A DNA stretch of 64,000 nucleotides, taken from Cercospora beticola (lineage: Eukaryota > Ascomycota > Dothideomycetes > Mycosphaerellales > Mycosphaerellaceae). The stretch lies in contig NC_088936.1 of NCBI RefSeq assembly GCF_033473495.1, positions 620,001 through 684,000 on the forward strand. Direction: 5' to 3'. The translations under genes and the position numbers were made by a program. This document shows positions 1-10,418 of this stretch, piece by piece (position 1 is the stretch's first letter; every line of letters starts with the position of its first letter). The notes beneath the pieces were generated by a model. It saw nothing but the letters and a program-made list of their open reading frames with translations. It was not told the DNA's origin and did no database searches.

Positions 1-506
1 TGGAGTACTTCAGGCATGTTCAAAAATAGAAGCTTTTGTGATCAACCCTAAACATGCTGGTAATGGAGCGAATGGATCGAAGTCGAAGCCTCGATCAGAC
101 AACACCGCTCGCTTGCCTCTCTTTCAAATGTTGGTGAATCAATACTTCCTATTTGTCCGATCACCTTAGGCGGAGGCATATCCTCCGTCTGTCTAGAGAA
201 CTGCGGCATTGCCGTGCTCTGAGAGGCAGCAAACGCACAGCCATCGCATTTCGCCTCGAGGCCCAATCGTTGTTCTTCTGCAGATGTCGCGCAGAACCAC
301 TGTCGCGCTCGATAGTGTACAGTACATGTACACAGCACTTCCTCATGAAGGTGTGCCCTCCTCTGTCGCAAGACTGACGTTCGCCAACACATCTAGGTCG
401 TTTTCTCGACTTGTCTTTCTCTTAATACAGAGACTTCAGATCGTTGCGCGTGTGCACGTCGTTTCAGTGCCACCATCTTGGATATCACTTCCCAATTCTC
501 CATCAA
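1..506. other. 3' flank of the bL31m gene, no gene recognised
   Basis: This stretch follows the bL31m stop codon and should hold its 3' UTR and terminator. Short open frames on both strands overlap each other, lack recognisable domains and look like chance ORFs in a pyrimidine-rich region. No tRNA or repeat is visible. Confidence 0.5.
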
Positions 507-1111
507 TCACTTCTGTCCTCCTTTCCCTTTCCCGCTCTTCTTCGCTTCCTCTCTCGTCCCTGCCGCCTTGCCCTCTTTCTCCCCCTGCTGTCCAAAGCCG
601 CTGATCAAATCCAACAAACTATCATCTGATTCCTGCTGGCTCAATTTTTCTTCACCCTCTAGCACCTAAAAGCAACCCAAGTTAGCATTGAATGTCCGAC
701 CACGACGTGCTTCTTCCCAATCCTTCATCGACACACTGAAGCAGGAACAGAATATGAACTCACCTCCTCACCCCCATCACTCATACTTTCCGCATCATAT
801 CCTCGCCCAAATCTCTGTCGAAACTTTCTTAACCTTCCAGCCTCGTCCTCTTCCACATTCAACAATTTTTGACTTGAAGGGTTCCACATCGCATTGTTTT
901 TCGTATCTTTTGCGCTTCGGTATATGGGCGCAGGGCTCGTTGTGCGGTGAAGGAATGTGGATCCATCGGAGAGTGTGACGAGTTGTGTGAAAGTGTAGGG
1001 TCGTTTCGGTCGACGGAGAAGGGTCGCGTGTCGGACTTGCTGATGGTTGAGGCTACGGGAAGAAGATTCGCAAGCGGAGCAGAGAGGTCGGGTCGCGCGT
1101 GAGGAGAGCAT
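507..1111 (-). CDS. MRPL36: mitochondrial large-subunit ribosomal protein bL31m
   Basis: Structural protein of the mitochondrial 54S ribosomal subunit (bacterial L31 family; MRPL36 in yeast). Exons are complement(1111..764) and complement(665..507), giving 168 residues. The intron has donor GTGAGT at 763, a branch-like GCTAAC near 680 and acceptor TTTTAG at 666. It falls in phase 0 after an SDGGEE motif, and splicing extends the frame into a Lys/Gly-rich tail. The N-terminus (MLSSRATRPLCSACESSSR) is a mitochondrial presequence, followed by the L31-like core with RRPKRPYTFTQLVTLSDGS and WNPSSQKLLNVEE. An in-frame ATG at 1231 would add 40 residues without mitochondrial character, so I prefer 1111. 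The gene is divergent from the flavin-reductase-domain gene, 196 bp away, and both products look mitochondrial. Confidence 0.85.
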
Positions 1112-1307
1112 GGTGGGTATTGTTCGCGTCGAAATGTTATCACAGGAGATGAATAGACGGCATTGGGAGATGACCACATGCGGTGATGGATGCGGAGAGC
1201 GGGAGTGCCAAGACTTCGAGGTCGAGAGCATGGGGGATCGTTGACTTCATCTGGAGCTTGGTTCGATGTTTCTTTCCTCGTCTCCCCTGCACACCTCCCA
1301 CTGATCG
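1112..1307. promoter_or_regulatory. shared intergenic promoter region of bL31m and the flavin-reductase-domain gene
   Basis: 196 bp separate two divergent start codons, and both products appear mitochondrial, so co-regulation is plausible. I see no convincing named element in it. The call rests on gene layout only. Confidence 0.45.
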
Positions 1308-4300
1308 ATGACACGGATGAGTGTGGCTTCGCGCCGCTTCTATCGAGCCTTCTACGAATGGACACTACTCACTTCGCCCGCCGAAGTGGGTGCCGAACGA
1401 ACTTGCAGCCATGGCTTCCACTCGACCGCCGCGAATCGCAAAGCGTTCCTTAGAAAATCGAGGCGCCATGCACAGCGAGAACATGGCAGAGAAGTTCTAC
1501 GCGCGCCCCACGATGAGAGACAGTGGACACAACACTTCGACTCGCCACGAGAGCGAACAGCCATTGGAATACCGGATGCAGAGGAAAAGCTTCAGTTCGC
1601 ATACGAGGCAGCAATTGGAAGACCTCTCCCCAAAATGCGCGAACTTCAAAAGTATATCGAGCGATGGAAGAATGCTCCGGTACACCAGGCCACAGACAAA
1701 CCATTCAATACGCTGCAACCTTGGGAAGAAGTCGTGAGATATCGCTCGGAAATGGGGATAATGCTCGAGGTGCCAGTGCTGGACCAGGACCTTGAGCGGC
1801 TCAAAGGAGAATATAGATCTGGGTTGGAGACACTCGTCTTGTCGTTCGATTCGAGGATAGAAGTGCAGCAACTATCAGCGCCTGTGAAAGTTCAAGGTCT
1901 GGAGGACGCGAAGATTGTTTCTGTGCTCGTCTCAGGGACGTATCTGGCAGTTGCTCGGACGTTTCATGAGCTTCTGGCGTACAAATCAGATATCGTGATA
2001 CAGACTAACAAAACAGCGTCGACGGATCCTGACATGGACAGCGCTAGCCCAACTAAGTCTAAGCGACAGAGATTCGAAAGAGACTTCAGAGTCTCCTCGC
2101 AAGCAGAGACGCCATCCAGCCACTTGGTGCCCCGTGGGTACGCGGTCAGACAGGCAGAGGGTTCTTATTTGCAAATTGAATTGTGCCTTTCCGAGAATGA
2201 CTGGGCGATGTTCCTTGCCCAAAATAGCGTTGAGGGTTTTGCTGGAAAGCACAAAGTCAGCATCACCGTTGGTGAGCCAGAGCAGAGGCCCACCAGGGCA
2301 CTGTCGGATGACACAGCCATGGCACGGTCTCTTTTCATCTCAGGTGACATGAACGCGGTCATGCACTCAAGGGGTAACATTTTCAGCTACATGGCGCACC
2401 ATGAGCGGAAAGAAACTCCCACTCCGTCACCAAGCATACCGCAAGAGCTGGAAGAAACTCCCGCTCCATCACAAGACATACCCCAAACCAGCGGCCCCTT
2501 CCCTCCAGCACCGTTGAAGATAAGGCAGGTTGAATTGCCGCCGGAAACGAAGTATGGCGCAAGATCATTAAAGCTGGAAAACCTCGCCTGGCAACCGACT
2601 TCTCATGACATTATAGGTCTACCTGCAGACCATTTTTACTTCTGCCGCTTCCACGTCGTTGGCCCACGATCCGCAGAATTTAACAAAATCGTGAACTTGA
2701 GCACGTTAGTCGAGCCAGATGCCATTGAGCACGATGTGTACGCACATCTTGGACCCAGGAACGAGCTGATCGTAACTGGGAAAATGTCACGAATTGAGCA
2801 GTGTCAGAAGAGTCTTCAGGACAGAATCGACAAAGTCTGCAACGATCACGGTCTCGGATCTCACGAGCTCGAGAAGTCCGCGAGTACAGTCGCAGAGATC
2901 ATAGGCAAACGTGCTCAAGATCGGGCTTATGAAGTCTTTGTGCATGGGCCGAATGCAGCCGAGCTCTGTCGTACACTTCTGCAAGAGTATGTCGATGGGT
3001 ACAGGCGCTACGTGAGAACAATTATCCATGTCAAGAAAGCAAAGAACTCGTTGACCTTTACTGGCACCCTGGATGGCACCTCGCTGGCGCAAAGAATTTT
3101 CCGCCAGAGACTCGATTATCTGTGCAAGTACTACAACTATCCAGAGCATGAAGTGGTGACGGCGCGCAGACCAGCGCATCCCGAGGAACTCCAAGGGCTG
3201 GTTGAAAAGGTTCGCGGCACCTTGCGCACGTTGACACACCCTGTAGTGCTCGTAACGTCAGGCCGCCGCAACATGAGCCCGGTGGATGTACCAGACTCAA
3301 ACGAGGGATCAGATGGGTATTTACAAGGGGCTCGTGGAGCAACAGTGTCTTCATTCAGCGCGGTAACCATGAAGCCACAGCCAGTCGTAAGCTTCAACCT
3401 CAAACTCCCTTCGCGTACCTGGGATGCGATTCGCTTCACTAAGCAATTCATTGTACACTTCTTGGCGTCAAACCCGAGAGGAGCCGCGATTGCTGAAACC
3501 TTCACGCGTCCCTATGAGCGACCTCATACTGGATTTCTAAAATTACGAGAGATGGATGTATATGTAGGAGAGGTGTCCCGAGGAAGGCGACCGGGAAAGC
3601 TCGCAGACAGGACAGGTGGCGGAATCGAGGCCGCCTTTGAGGCTGATCTACTATTGAACAAGTGCATTGAAGTTGAAGATCACGTCATTGTAGTCGGTAA
3701 GGTCTTTGGGTGGTCGCATCTGGAAGGAAGCGAGAATCGACTTGCTCTGAGCTACGCAATGAGGGGCTTTCGCGGCGGAGGAGACAAGATCGTGCCCGAT
3801 TACACGCGTGTTGACAAGAAAGAAAGCTATGATGCAAATCGTGACCATCTTCCACGAGCAGAGGTCGCAGCTGCGGGAATTGAACTTGATCCTCTCAAGC
3901 TGGGCGAGGACATCGACTCTGGTGCAATTGCTTCGCAGAGCCGTAAGCATAAGCAGGAAACCCAGGTCGATGAGGATTTGGCTGAAGATTCTGTCTATAC
4001 CGCGCTCGCTACAACAAGAGAACAGGTCAGACGCGAAGAAGCAGCTGATGTATACGAGGCATTCAATTCTGAAGACGGGGAGCATGACGAGACTCCGCAT
4101 CCCCAACCTGACACCAAGGATAGAGGAAGGTCAGAATCGACAGTGACATCGGCCTCGACTCCGAGCCCAACACCCGCTGGCCCAAACACTCAGATTACAA
4201 GGCCCTTCTCGACTTTCACCCGCCGGCCTATGGACATCCTGGGCATACCACTACAGACCCGCCGTTTCGCTTCCACCTTCACATTTTCTGACACGAACGA

Positions 4301-4880
4301 TCTCTCCGCAATCCTCGACCCCTCTACCGCCCAGTCAACAGTCTCCGACTACCTCTCCACCCGCGACGAAAAGTACAAACCCGACGGTAAATTCGATCTT
4401 TACGTGTACCAAAGCCGCGTCATGCATCTTCTCAAGAACCAGAAGGATATCACACGTCTTCGCGAGCTCCTCGACCGTGGCTACAAAGTTCTCGATAACG
4501 GAAAAGAGATCCCTTTGACCGAGTCCGAAATCTCCTCGATGAATGAGAAGATCATATCACTTGAACGCCACATCGACATCGTCCTTGCTATTAATGCCCA
4601 CCGAATGCTGAGAGAAATGCTCGACAAAGCGCGATACGGTGAGATTTTCTGGAGACAAGTCCCGGAATTCGAGAGGATGGTGGAGAAGGGAATGAAAGTT
4701 TTGATGGATGTTGCGAGGGAACTGCGCCAAGAATTGGAAGAGGGGAAAGTCAGTGCTGAGGATTTCAAGAAGATCAGTGTCAAGTTGAAGGGAAGGTACG
4801 AGGGATTGGAGAGGGAAATTTTGAGGTTGAGGAGTGTTACCGAGGAAGAAGGAGATGAGGTTTTCGATGATGATGATTAA
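1308..4880 (+). CDS. mitochondrial-type multidomain protein with a flavin-reductase-like (FMN split-barrel) domain
   Basis: A single open frame of 1190 residues starting at ATG 1308. The first 45 residues are rich in Arg, Ser and Ala without acidic residues apart from one or two Glu, as in a mitochondrial presequence. Residues about 150-630 show several degenerate alpha/beta modules, each with a hydrophobic strand and a closing L-x-V-T-G-like turn; I cannot name this region. Residues about 640-830 match the flavin reductase family (PF01613): a HPVVLVTSG strand, GATVSSFSAVTMKPQPVVSF, SRTWDAI and NPRGAAIAETF, an FMN-binding split-barrel pattern. An acidic linker follows. Residues about 965-1190 form a charged helical, coiled-coil-like domain (YVYQSRVMHLLKNQKDITRL) that I recall at the C-terminus of other fungal flavin-reductase-domain proteins. 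The protein ends in four Asp. The substrate is unknown. The long N-terminal part could be a second gene fused by prediction, but no stop separates them. Confidence 0.7.
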   Translation: MTRMSVASRRFYRAFYEWTLLTSPAEVGAERTCSHGFHSTAANRKAFLRKSRRHAQREHGREVLRAPHDERQWTQHFDSPRERTAIGIPDAEEKLQFAYEAAIGRPLPKMRELQKYIERWKNAPVHQATDKPFNTLQPWEEVVRYRSEMGIMLEVPVLDQDLERLKGEYRSGLETLVLSFDSRIEVQQLSAPVKVQGLEDAKIVSVLVSGTYLAVARTFHELLAYKSDIVIQTNKTASTDPDMDSASPTKSKRQRFERDFRVSSQAETPSSHLVPRGYAVRQAEGSYLQIELCLSENDWAMFLAQNSVEGFAGKHKVSITVGEPEQRPTRALSDDTAMARSLFISGDMNAVMHSRGNIFSYMAHHERKETPTPSPSIPQELEETPAPSQDIPQTSGPFPPAPLKIRQVELPPETKYGARSLKLENLAWQPTSHDIIGLPADHFYFCRFHVVGPRSAEFNKIVNLSTLVEPDAIEHDVYAHLGPRNELIVTGKMSRIEQCQKSLQDRIDKVCNDHGLGSHELEKSASTVAEIIGKRAQDRAYEVFVHGPNAAELCRTLLQEYVDGYRRYVRTIIHVKKAKNSLTFTGTLDGTSLAQRIFRQRLDYLCKYYNYPEHEVVTARRPAHPEELQGLVEKVRGTLRTLTHPVVLVTSGRRNMSPVDVPDSNEGSDGYLQGARGATVSSFSAVTMKPQPVVSFNLKLPSRTWDAIRFTKQFIVHFLASNPRGAAIAETFTRPYERPHTGFLKLREMDVYVGEVSRGRRPGKLADRTGGGIEAAFEADLLLNKCIEVEDHVIVVGKVFGWSHLEGSENRLALSYAMRGFRGGGDKIVPDYTRVDKKESYDANRDHLPRAEVAAAGIELDPLKLGEDIDSGAIASQSRKHKQETQVDEDLAEDSVYTALATTREQVRREEAADVYEAFNSEDGEHDETPHPQPDTKDRGRSESTVTSASTPSPTPAGPNTQITRPFSTFTRRPMDILGIPLQTRRFASTFTFSDTNDLSAILDPSTAQSTVSDYLSTRDEKYKPDGKFDLYVYQSRVMHLLKNQKDITRLRELLDRGYKVLDNGKEIPLTESEISSMNEKIISLERHIDIVLAINAHRMLREMLDKARYGEIFWRQVPEFERMVEKGMKVLMDVARELRQELEEGKVSAEDFKKISVKLKGRYEGLEREILRLRSVTEEEGDEVFDDDD

Positions 4881-5837
4881 TTATGGCAGCTGGTAAGAAT
4901 GGGGGGATATTCTGGCTGTTTGTATAGTCCACTGTACATTCTGTGTACTACAACATATTACGAGAGAATGAGATGATGTTCTCAACTCTGCCCGGATTCT
5001 CGTAAAGGACACATACTGCCTTTTCAGGACTTCCTGATATTGAGGCTTCCCCTTCAAGCATTGCGGCAAGGCCGGCGACATCGAGGCAGCGAGAAAACGA
5101 TCGAAGGCGCCTCGAAATGGCAAGATGATATCCTTCCCTTCCATCCGGGTCACCACTGTTCAAGATAGCACCCGGAACTTCTTCTCAAAGACCATTTTCC
5201 CTTGTTTGTATCACGCTTGGTAGCTTGTGTCTTCTCCATCAAGCTGGTCTCCCAGTTGATAACAGAAGACTGCGTCGAGGACCCACGGAAGTTCGAAGCG
5301 AACCGACTCCGAGTTTCGGTCGGCCATCGAGACAGTCGCTGAAACATTGCATTCGGTATTGGGACGGCAACATACGAAACACGTGCATCCCTCATGAGTC
5401 GTGAGTCGTGCTGACCACGGTATTGCGGGCCGCGGATCCACGGGCATTTCGACGGCCGCTCGAGCGGTATAGAGATCGGAGCCAGGAGTCCCAGCATAGC
5501 GCCTCTGGGCTAGCATATCGCGGTCTCCCGAAGTTTGGAATGCCGCAGTTCTGCCCGATTGTGAATTTCGATGTCTCAATCCCATTAGGGCACGCTTTCT
5601 GGTTTGAGGCATTGCACCTGCGGTCGTGTCGTGAGGCGACTGGAGATGCTGCCGTTGGCTGTTCCGCCGCTTTTGATGCGATGTGAAGGTTTCCTCATCG
5701 GACCGCAATCCATTTCTTGCGGGCTGGTCCAAAAGCTGCTAAACATGCCGCGGAGATTACGCAGATGGTGGCGGTGGAAAATGGAATGATTTCCTGTATC
5801 GGGATTTGGCCTTCGGCAATGGCCTGCAAATTTGTGT
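4881..5837. other. intergenic, no supported gene
   Basis: This lies between two 3' ends (the flavin-reductase-domain gene and the rhodopsin-domain gene), so it should carry both terminators. The longest open frame (minus strand, 5732 to 5211) opens with TTG, has no domain and overlaps equally long frames in other phases. I treat it as non-coding. Confidence 0.5.
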
Positions 5838-7245
5838 TCAATGTTTCGATCTGGCATTTTCGCTCATGAAGAACTCTCTAAGGCTGTACTGGGCGCTCTT
5901 GTGACTGCTGTGGCTGTTGTGGCTCCTATTGGTCATGGTATCCTGCGGGTGCTCGATAATAACTCTCTCGTCGCTGTCTAAAGAGCCTACTTGACCCTTG
6001 GACTTCCATCTGGCCATTTCTACCCCATAAGGACTGTCAATGGACTGCCTATTTTCGGAGCGGTAGACGTCCACGGACCTTGAAACTGTGATCTGGCCAT
6101 CGAATTTGCTGCCCGGGTTTGGTGTATCCTTTTTCGAGAACGGTAGGTAGTGGCTACCATCTGGTGTAGCAGCTTTGTCGCGGGATCTAGATCCATTCGA
6201 TCGATACCATCTCGAGGTGCTGAACAGTGGCTTGATTCCTGGAGCGCAAGCGACGATTGTTCCGATGCAAGTTTCTCGACTCGTCCAACCTAGCGCAACT
6301 GAGAGGGTCTCCAAGGAAAGTAGCGAGTAATATGCCCGAAGTATTGTCGCGATGATGCAGAAGAAGCCTAGTGAAAACAGCAGAACCAGAACCAGCTTCC
6401 TGGAGAGTTGAACCTTGACCCGGAACAGTATTGGCATGGGAACAGCTATAATGGCCAGATCGCTGACTCCATTCATGATGGCGATGACAATATAATTCAT
6501 TCTTCGCATGGTGCAAGAGTCTATGAAAGCAAATGGTCAGCATTGACTTGTGCAGAAAAGTAATGTGTATGATCACCTCCTGGATATGGCTTGACCTGCC
6601 ATCCCTTCCATGGCGGTGTGCAGACCAGAGTATGGCAGAGAATGGAGGCCACGTAGGACACTATTGCGAAGGCGCAGACACCTCGCACGACCCATTCCTG
6701 TCGATCGATCCCGGTGCCGAGTTTGACGTACACCATGAGCAGTACGCCTTTGAGGGACCAGAGCAGAGTGATGTACCAGTACCAGTTGATGACGCTGGAT
6801 TGATGTTAATAAAATCGCACGATATACCTCGGAATGCTGCTCACGCCAGTTTCGACCCAAGAATCATCCTTGGGAGTTTGTCGTCAGGTACTTGCATCGC
6901 GGTCGCATCGTCCAGACCAATGTTGTTGCCAAACAGCGCTGCGGAGCATTGTTTAGCGCCAATCCGGAAGAGATGGTTTCGTTCCACATACTGACAAGAT
7001 AAATCCCTACAGTACCGAGTGAGTACATGACCTGTAATCCAAGTTTCAGCAGATTGCGTACCAACTGCAGCAAGAGTATAACATACCATGGCGAGCCCAG
7101 CAAAGGCATCACCAAGGTCGAAATTCTTGAGTCCGAACATTCTCCTCCGGGAAAAGAAGCGCAAAGCCAAAGCGAGCATGGCAATGGCATACTCTATCCA
7201 CAATTCAGTGAATAGAGCACTGTTGGTTGGCTTTGCCATGCCCAT
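5838..7245 (-). CDS. rhodopsin-domain integral membrane protein (PTH11-like, SAT-4 family)
   Basis: Four exons reconstructed by splice signals: complement(7245..7062), (6938..6845), (6794..6577) and (6520..5838), giving 392 residues. Phases agree at each junction. Introns are 123, 50 and 56 nt, with donors GTACGC, GTGAGC and GTGATC and branch-like GCTAAAC or GCTGACC. The joined protein shows the fungal rhodopsin-domain layout. TM1 (ELWIEYAIAMLALALRFFSRR) is followed by FDLGDAFAGLAMVCYTLAAV, then LGSKLAVINWYWYITLLWSLKG, the Cys-containing loop CHTLVCTPPWKGWQVKPYPG and DSCTMRRMNYIVIAIMNGVS. After TM6-7 comes a hydrophilic, Ser/Asp-rich cytoplasmic tail of about 130 residues. PTH11-like proteins sense surface or host cues in plant pathogens, but many members have no known ligand. 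ATG 7374 would add 43 residues; I prefer the MGMAK start next to TM1. The N-terminal exon is the least certain part. Confidence 0.75.
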
Positions 7246-8196
7246 CTTGCCGTTACGTCTTCTTTCTTGCCCGGGTGTGAAGACGACGGCTGGGAGAGAG
7301 ACGACATTGATGCTGATGATGATGAAGAGATTTCGCCTGAACCCGTGGACGATCGCGTATCGCGTGAGACACACAATCTCGTGCTATCTCAGGACCGATG
7401 GCATCTAGCCAGGAAAGGTCAGCGCCAACCGTAGGCATTTCTTGCCTGTTTTGACAGGGTGCACGGCCAGTGATGAGGTTCCGTTGTGAGCTCCCCGACG
7501 CGTCGGCGCTGGCGCAGCAGTGTCCCTCCGCTCGAGCGCACTCTGTTCCGTCGGCGACATAGCGAAGGGCGGCTAGCTCGATGTGACATTAGGTCGTTGA
7601 TGAGGCATCAAAGACGGCGGCGCGTTCACTCGCAGATGGTATCCTTGCCTGCTGCCAAGGTGGAAGGTGGGTCCCGTGCATGGTGACAGGTCCGGCATTG
7701 CGGGCAGGGCAGCAAGGAGCCGATGTGGTCAGCATTGATCAACCACATGGACGTTCACTTGGACCTCGCGGGGTGTATGCGAAACACTGAGAAGATGGCG
7801 ATGCGTGCGTTCATGCCCGTTTAATTTCCGCAGAGTCTGATCGTGTAGAGAAGGAGCCACTTCGATATTGACCCGCCACTGGGAAACTGCAAGACACCTG
7901 GAGCAGAACCCGAATGCGAGGATGATGTTGTGCAGGCTAGTCCAGGATAGCTTGTCCTTGTACAACAAGATCTCCTCGGCTAAAAATGCCCTCCTCAAGC
8001 ACATTCACACGTTTGACCTACGATCATCAAGATCAAGAACTCCAACGAGAGCCAAGAGCCGTCTTTGGTGGCGCAGTCAGATCATTCTGAGGCAGTAGCT
8101 GGATTGATCTATCGAGTACATCTCTCAGCCTCGCACACCAAGTCGGGTCTACTGTACTGTAGGCAGGAGCCAACACGAAAGCTGTACCTAGCAACC
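7246..8196. other. shared 5' intergenic region of the rhodopsin-domain gene and SDR 1
   Basis: About 950 bp between two divergent starts. No open frame here carries a recognisable domain. A short GAT/ATG-rich run lies near 7310-7325. The promoters of both neighbours must lie here, but I cannot place specific sites. Confidence 0.45.
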
Positions 8197-9097
8197 ATGG
8201 CACAAGACCGCAAAGTTGCCATCATCACTGGAGGCGGCAAGTAACCACACTAAGTGAGCCAATAACAAAGCCGTGTGCTGACGGTACCTTACAGCCAGTG
8301 GCATGGGCCTCGCAGTCACCCAAGCCTTAGCCTCCCGGGGTTCATGGGCAGTCCACATCATCGATGTCAACCAGACACGACTCTTGGAAGTCTCGAACTC
8401 GTCAGCCAATATCGCATCCCATCAAGCCGATGTTACAGACTATACTCAGCTTGCTGCCATCTTCGACAAAGTCCACGCGTCCCATCAACGCCTCGACTTC
8501 GTCTTCGCCAATGCAGGCGTCGTCGAAGCACAAGACTTCTACACGCGTCAGGAGACCACGCCTCCTCCCCCACCAAACCTCAAGGTCATCGATGTGAACC
8601 TCAATGCAGTCCTTTTGACTTCCCACCTGGCTCAGCACTACTTCCGACAGAGCTCTCAGTACGGGAAGGATACTCAAAGCCTTGTCTTGACAGCCAGCTG
8701 CGGAGCTCTATACCCTAGCCATCAGTTGCCCCTGTACACAGCCTCCAAACATGGCGTTCTAGGCTTCGGTCGTGCTGTTGCGAAGACTCTCTTCCGCGAA
8801 GGCATTCGCGTAAATGTCATTTGTCCAGGAGTCGTCGATACCAACTTGACAGACTGGAAAGGATTTCCGGCTCAGCTTTTCACTCCAGTGCAAGGGATCA
8901 GCAGGGCGGTTGTGCAACTTGTTGATGCGAGTGAAGATTTGGTCGACGCTAAAGGGAAGCGGACTCCGGCTGACAAATTGTATAGTTTGGCCGTGGAGGT
9001 CAACGTGGACAAGATGTACGTGAGGGATATTCCCGAATTCTGTGACAATGAGATGAAGACCATTATGGACTTTACGGATCCGGAGAATCGGAAGTAG
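8197..9097 (+). CDS. short-chain dehydrogenase/reductase (15-hydroxyprostaglandin dehydrogenase-like)
   Basis: NAD(P)-dependent oxidoreductase of the classical SDR family; the substrate is unknown. Exons are 8197..8236 and 8295..9097, giving 280 residues. The 58-nt intron starts with GC rather than GT (GCAAGT at 8237), has a CTGAC branch near 8277 and ends TTACAG at 8294. Splicing there recreates the cofactor motif TGGASGMG at residues 11-18. Using the nearby GT at 8241 destroys both frame and motif. Other landmarks are FANAGV (NAG at 86-88), catalytic Ser148 in LTASCGALY, the YTASK active site (Tyr161, Lys165) and PGVVDT. The length is normal for the family. The gene converges on a second SDR, with 140 bp between stop codons. 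SDRs often sit in secondary-metabolite or detoxification loci, but no synthase is nearby. Confidence 0.88.
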
Positions 9098-9237
9098 CAG
9101 TAATCGAAATCCGCCACTGAATGATGGTGGGGAAATTCAAAAAAGACCTAAGGCTGGGTATCAGCTGTCCTTCGGCGTGTCTTGCTGCTCTCACATGCCC
9201 CTCTTTCCAGCACTGTGAGCTCCCTGCGCATCACACT

Positions 9238-10418
9238 TTACGGCATTGCATTATCCAATCCAGATTCCACACCATGCATCGTCTTGAACAGCGGTTCCCA
9301 AACGGTGACCGGTCTCATCGTCTTGTACCCATTCTTGGGCTCCGGCAGTTCATACCAGCACAACTTGTCCATTGAAGCCTCGAGGACTTTTCCCACTTCT
9401 CCGGTCTGATCGTTGATGAAGACATCATGTGCAGCGATGACCGTGGAGACGGGCGTCAAGCTATCGATCTGTCAGCCCTTTCCCCCAATCTATGCCCCGA
9501 ACCCAAAGAAGGGAACGAGATATTCCCTTGAACTCAACTCACCACTCCTCACTAACAGCATTAATGCACTCTTGCGGCATGATCGGCGTAGCCACGATGC
9601 CGGGCAAAACAACATTCAGCCAAACCCCTTCTTTCCGCTTATACAGCTCTGCCGTGGTCCTCACGAAGTGGATCACAGCTGCCTTCGCACCACAATACTC
9701 CGGATAGTTAGGATGCGGAAATACGCCTCCGATCGAGGCATCAACGATGATCCTTCCTCTAGGCATAGGTGTTCCGCTCTCTCCAGAAAGCGAGCCCACT
9801 GAATTGAACCGCATGAAATGCGTCGCCAACCTCACTCCATAAATCACACCCTTGTAGCACACATCTGTGGCACTGAGATCTGGCTCGTCTGGCATATCCT
9901 CAACTTTCCCTTCCACTTCACCATTTTTCCGAAAGTTGTACAGATCTCCCACATCCACAATCCCCGCATTTAGGCAGCATACATCGATTCTTCCCCATGT
10001 CTTCCATACTGACAGAAACATCTCTTTCTGGGAATCGTAGGATGCCACATCGCATCGGAAGAATTGGGCCGAAGAAGGATCGTTGAAGGAAGAGGAGATC
10101 TTGGTTGCTCTTTCGATATTGCGGCCGACGAGGGCCACTCGATAATTCTGGGTGCTGTGGAGGTGCCGGGCAAGGGCGAGGCCTATGCCAGACTGTTTGG
10201 AGGTAAGAGCAGAATGTTAGTTTAATTCTGTGAAGCTTGATCTGAGGAAGACGTGAAAGACGAACAGTAGCTCCAGTGACAATCACGACTTTGCGATTGT
10301 CGTTTTCGTAGTTCTTCGAGCCATTCGCAATGCTGTTGCCATTGGCAAGGCAACCATTTCCGTTGCTGCCGTTCGCTGCATCGCCGCGCTCGATCGGGTT
10401 TCCGTTTTCTCCAGCCAT
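9238..10418 (-). CDS. short-chain dehydrogenase/reductase with Asn/Gly-rich N-terminal extension
   Basis: Exons complement(10418..10266), (10192..9543) and (9460..9238), giving 341 residues. Intron 1 (73 nt) has donor GTTCGT, branch ACTAAC and acceptor AAACAG; splicing creates the cofactor motif TGATSGIG at residues 48-55. Intron 2 (82 nt) has donor GTGAGT, a GCTGAC branch and acceptor GATAG. The active site is complete: NAG at 126-128, Ser204 in VDASIGGVF and YCGAK with Tyr217 and Lys221. The first 40 residues form a low-complexity extension with repeated NG and ANG units, absent from SDR 1. A tail of about 75 residues (YELPEPKNGYKTMRPVTVWE) resembles fungal 15-PGDH-like proteins. An in-frame ATG at 10556 is possible, but 10418 has a good start context (gccATGG). 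The substrate is unknown. Confidence 0.85.

Noticed and set aside
5211..5732. 173-codon minus-strand frame downstream of the rhodopsin-domain gene
   Set aside because: Starts at TTG, has no domain, and overlaps equally long frames in other phases.
8241..8294. GT-AG alternative for the SDR 1 intron (GTAACC at 8241)
   Set aside because: It leaves the wrong reading frame and destroys the TGxxxGxG cofactor motif, whereas the GC donor at 8237 restores both.
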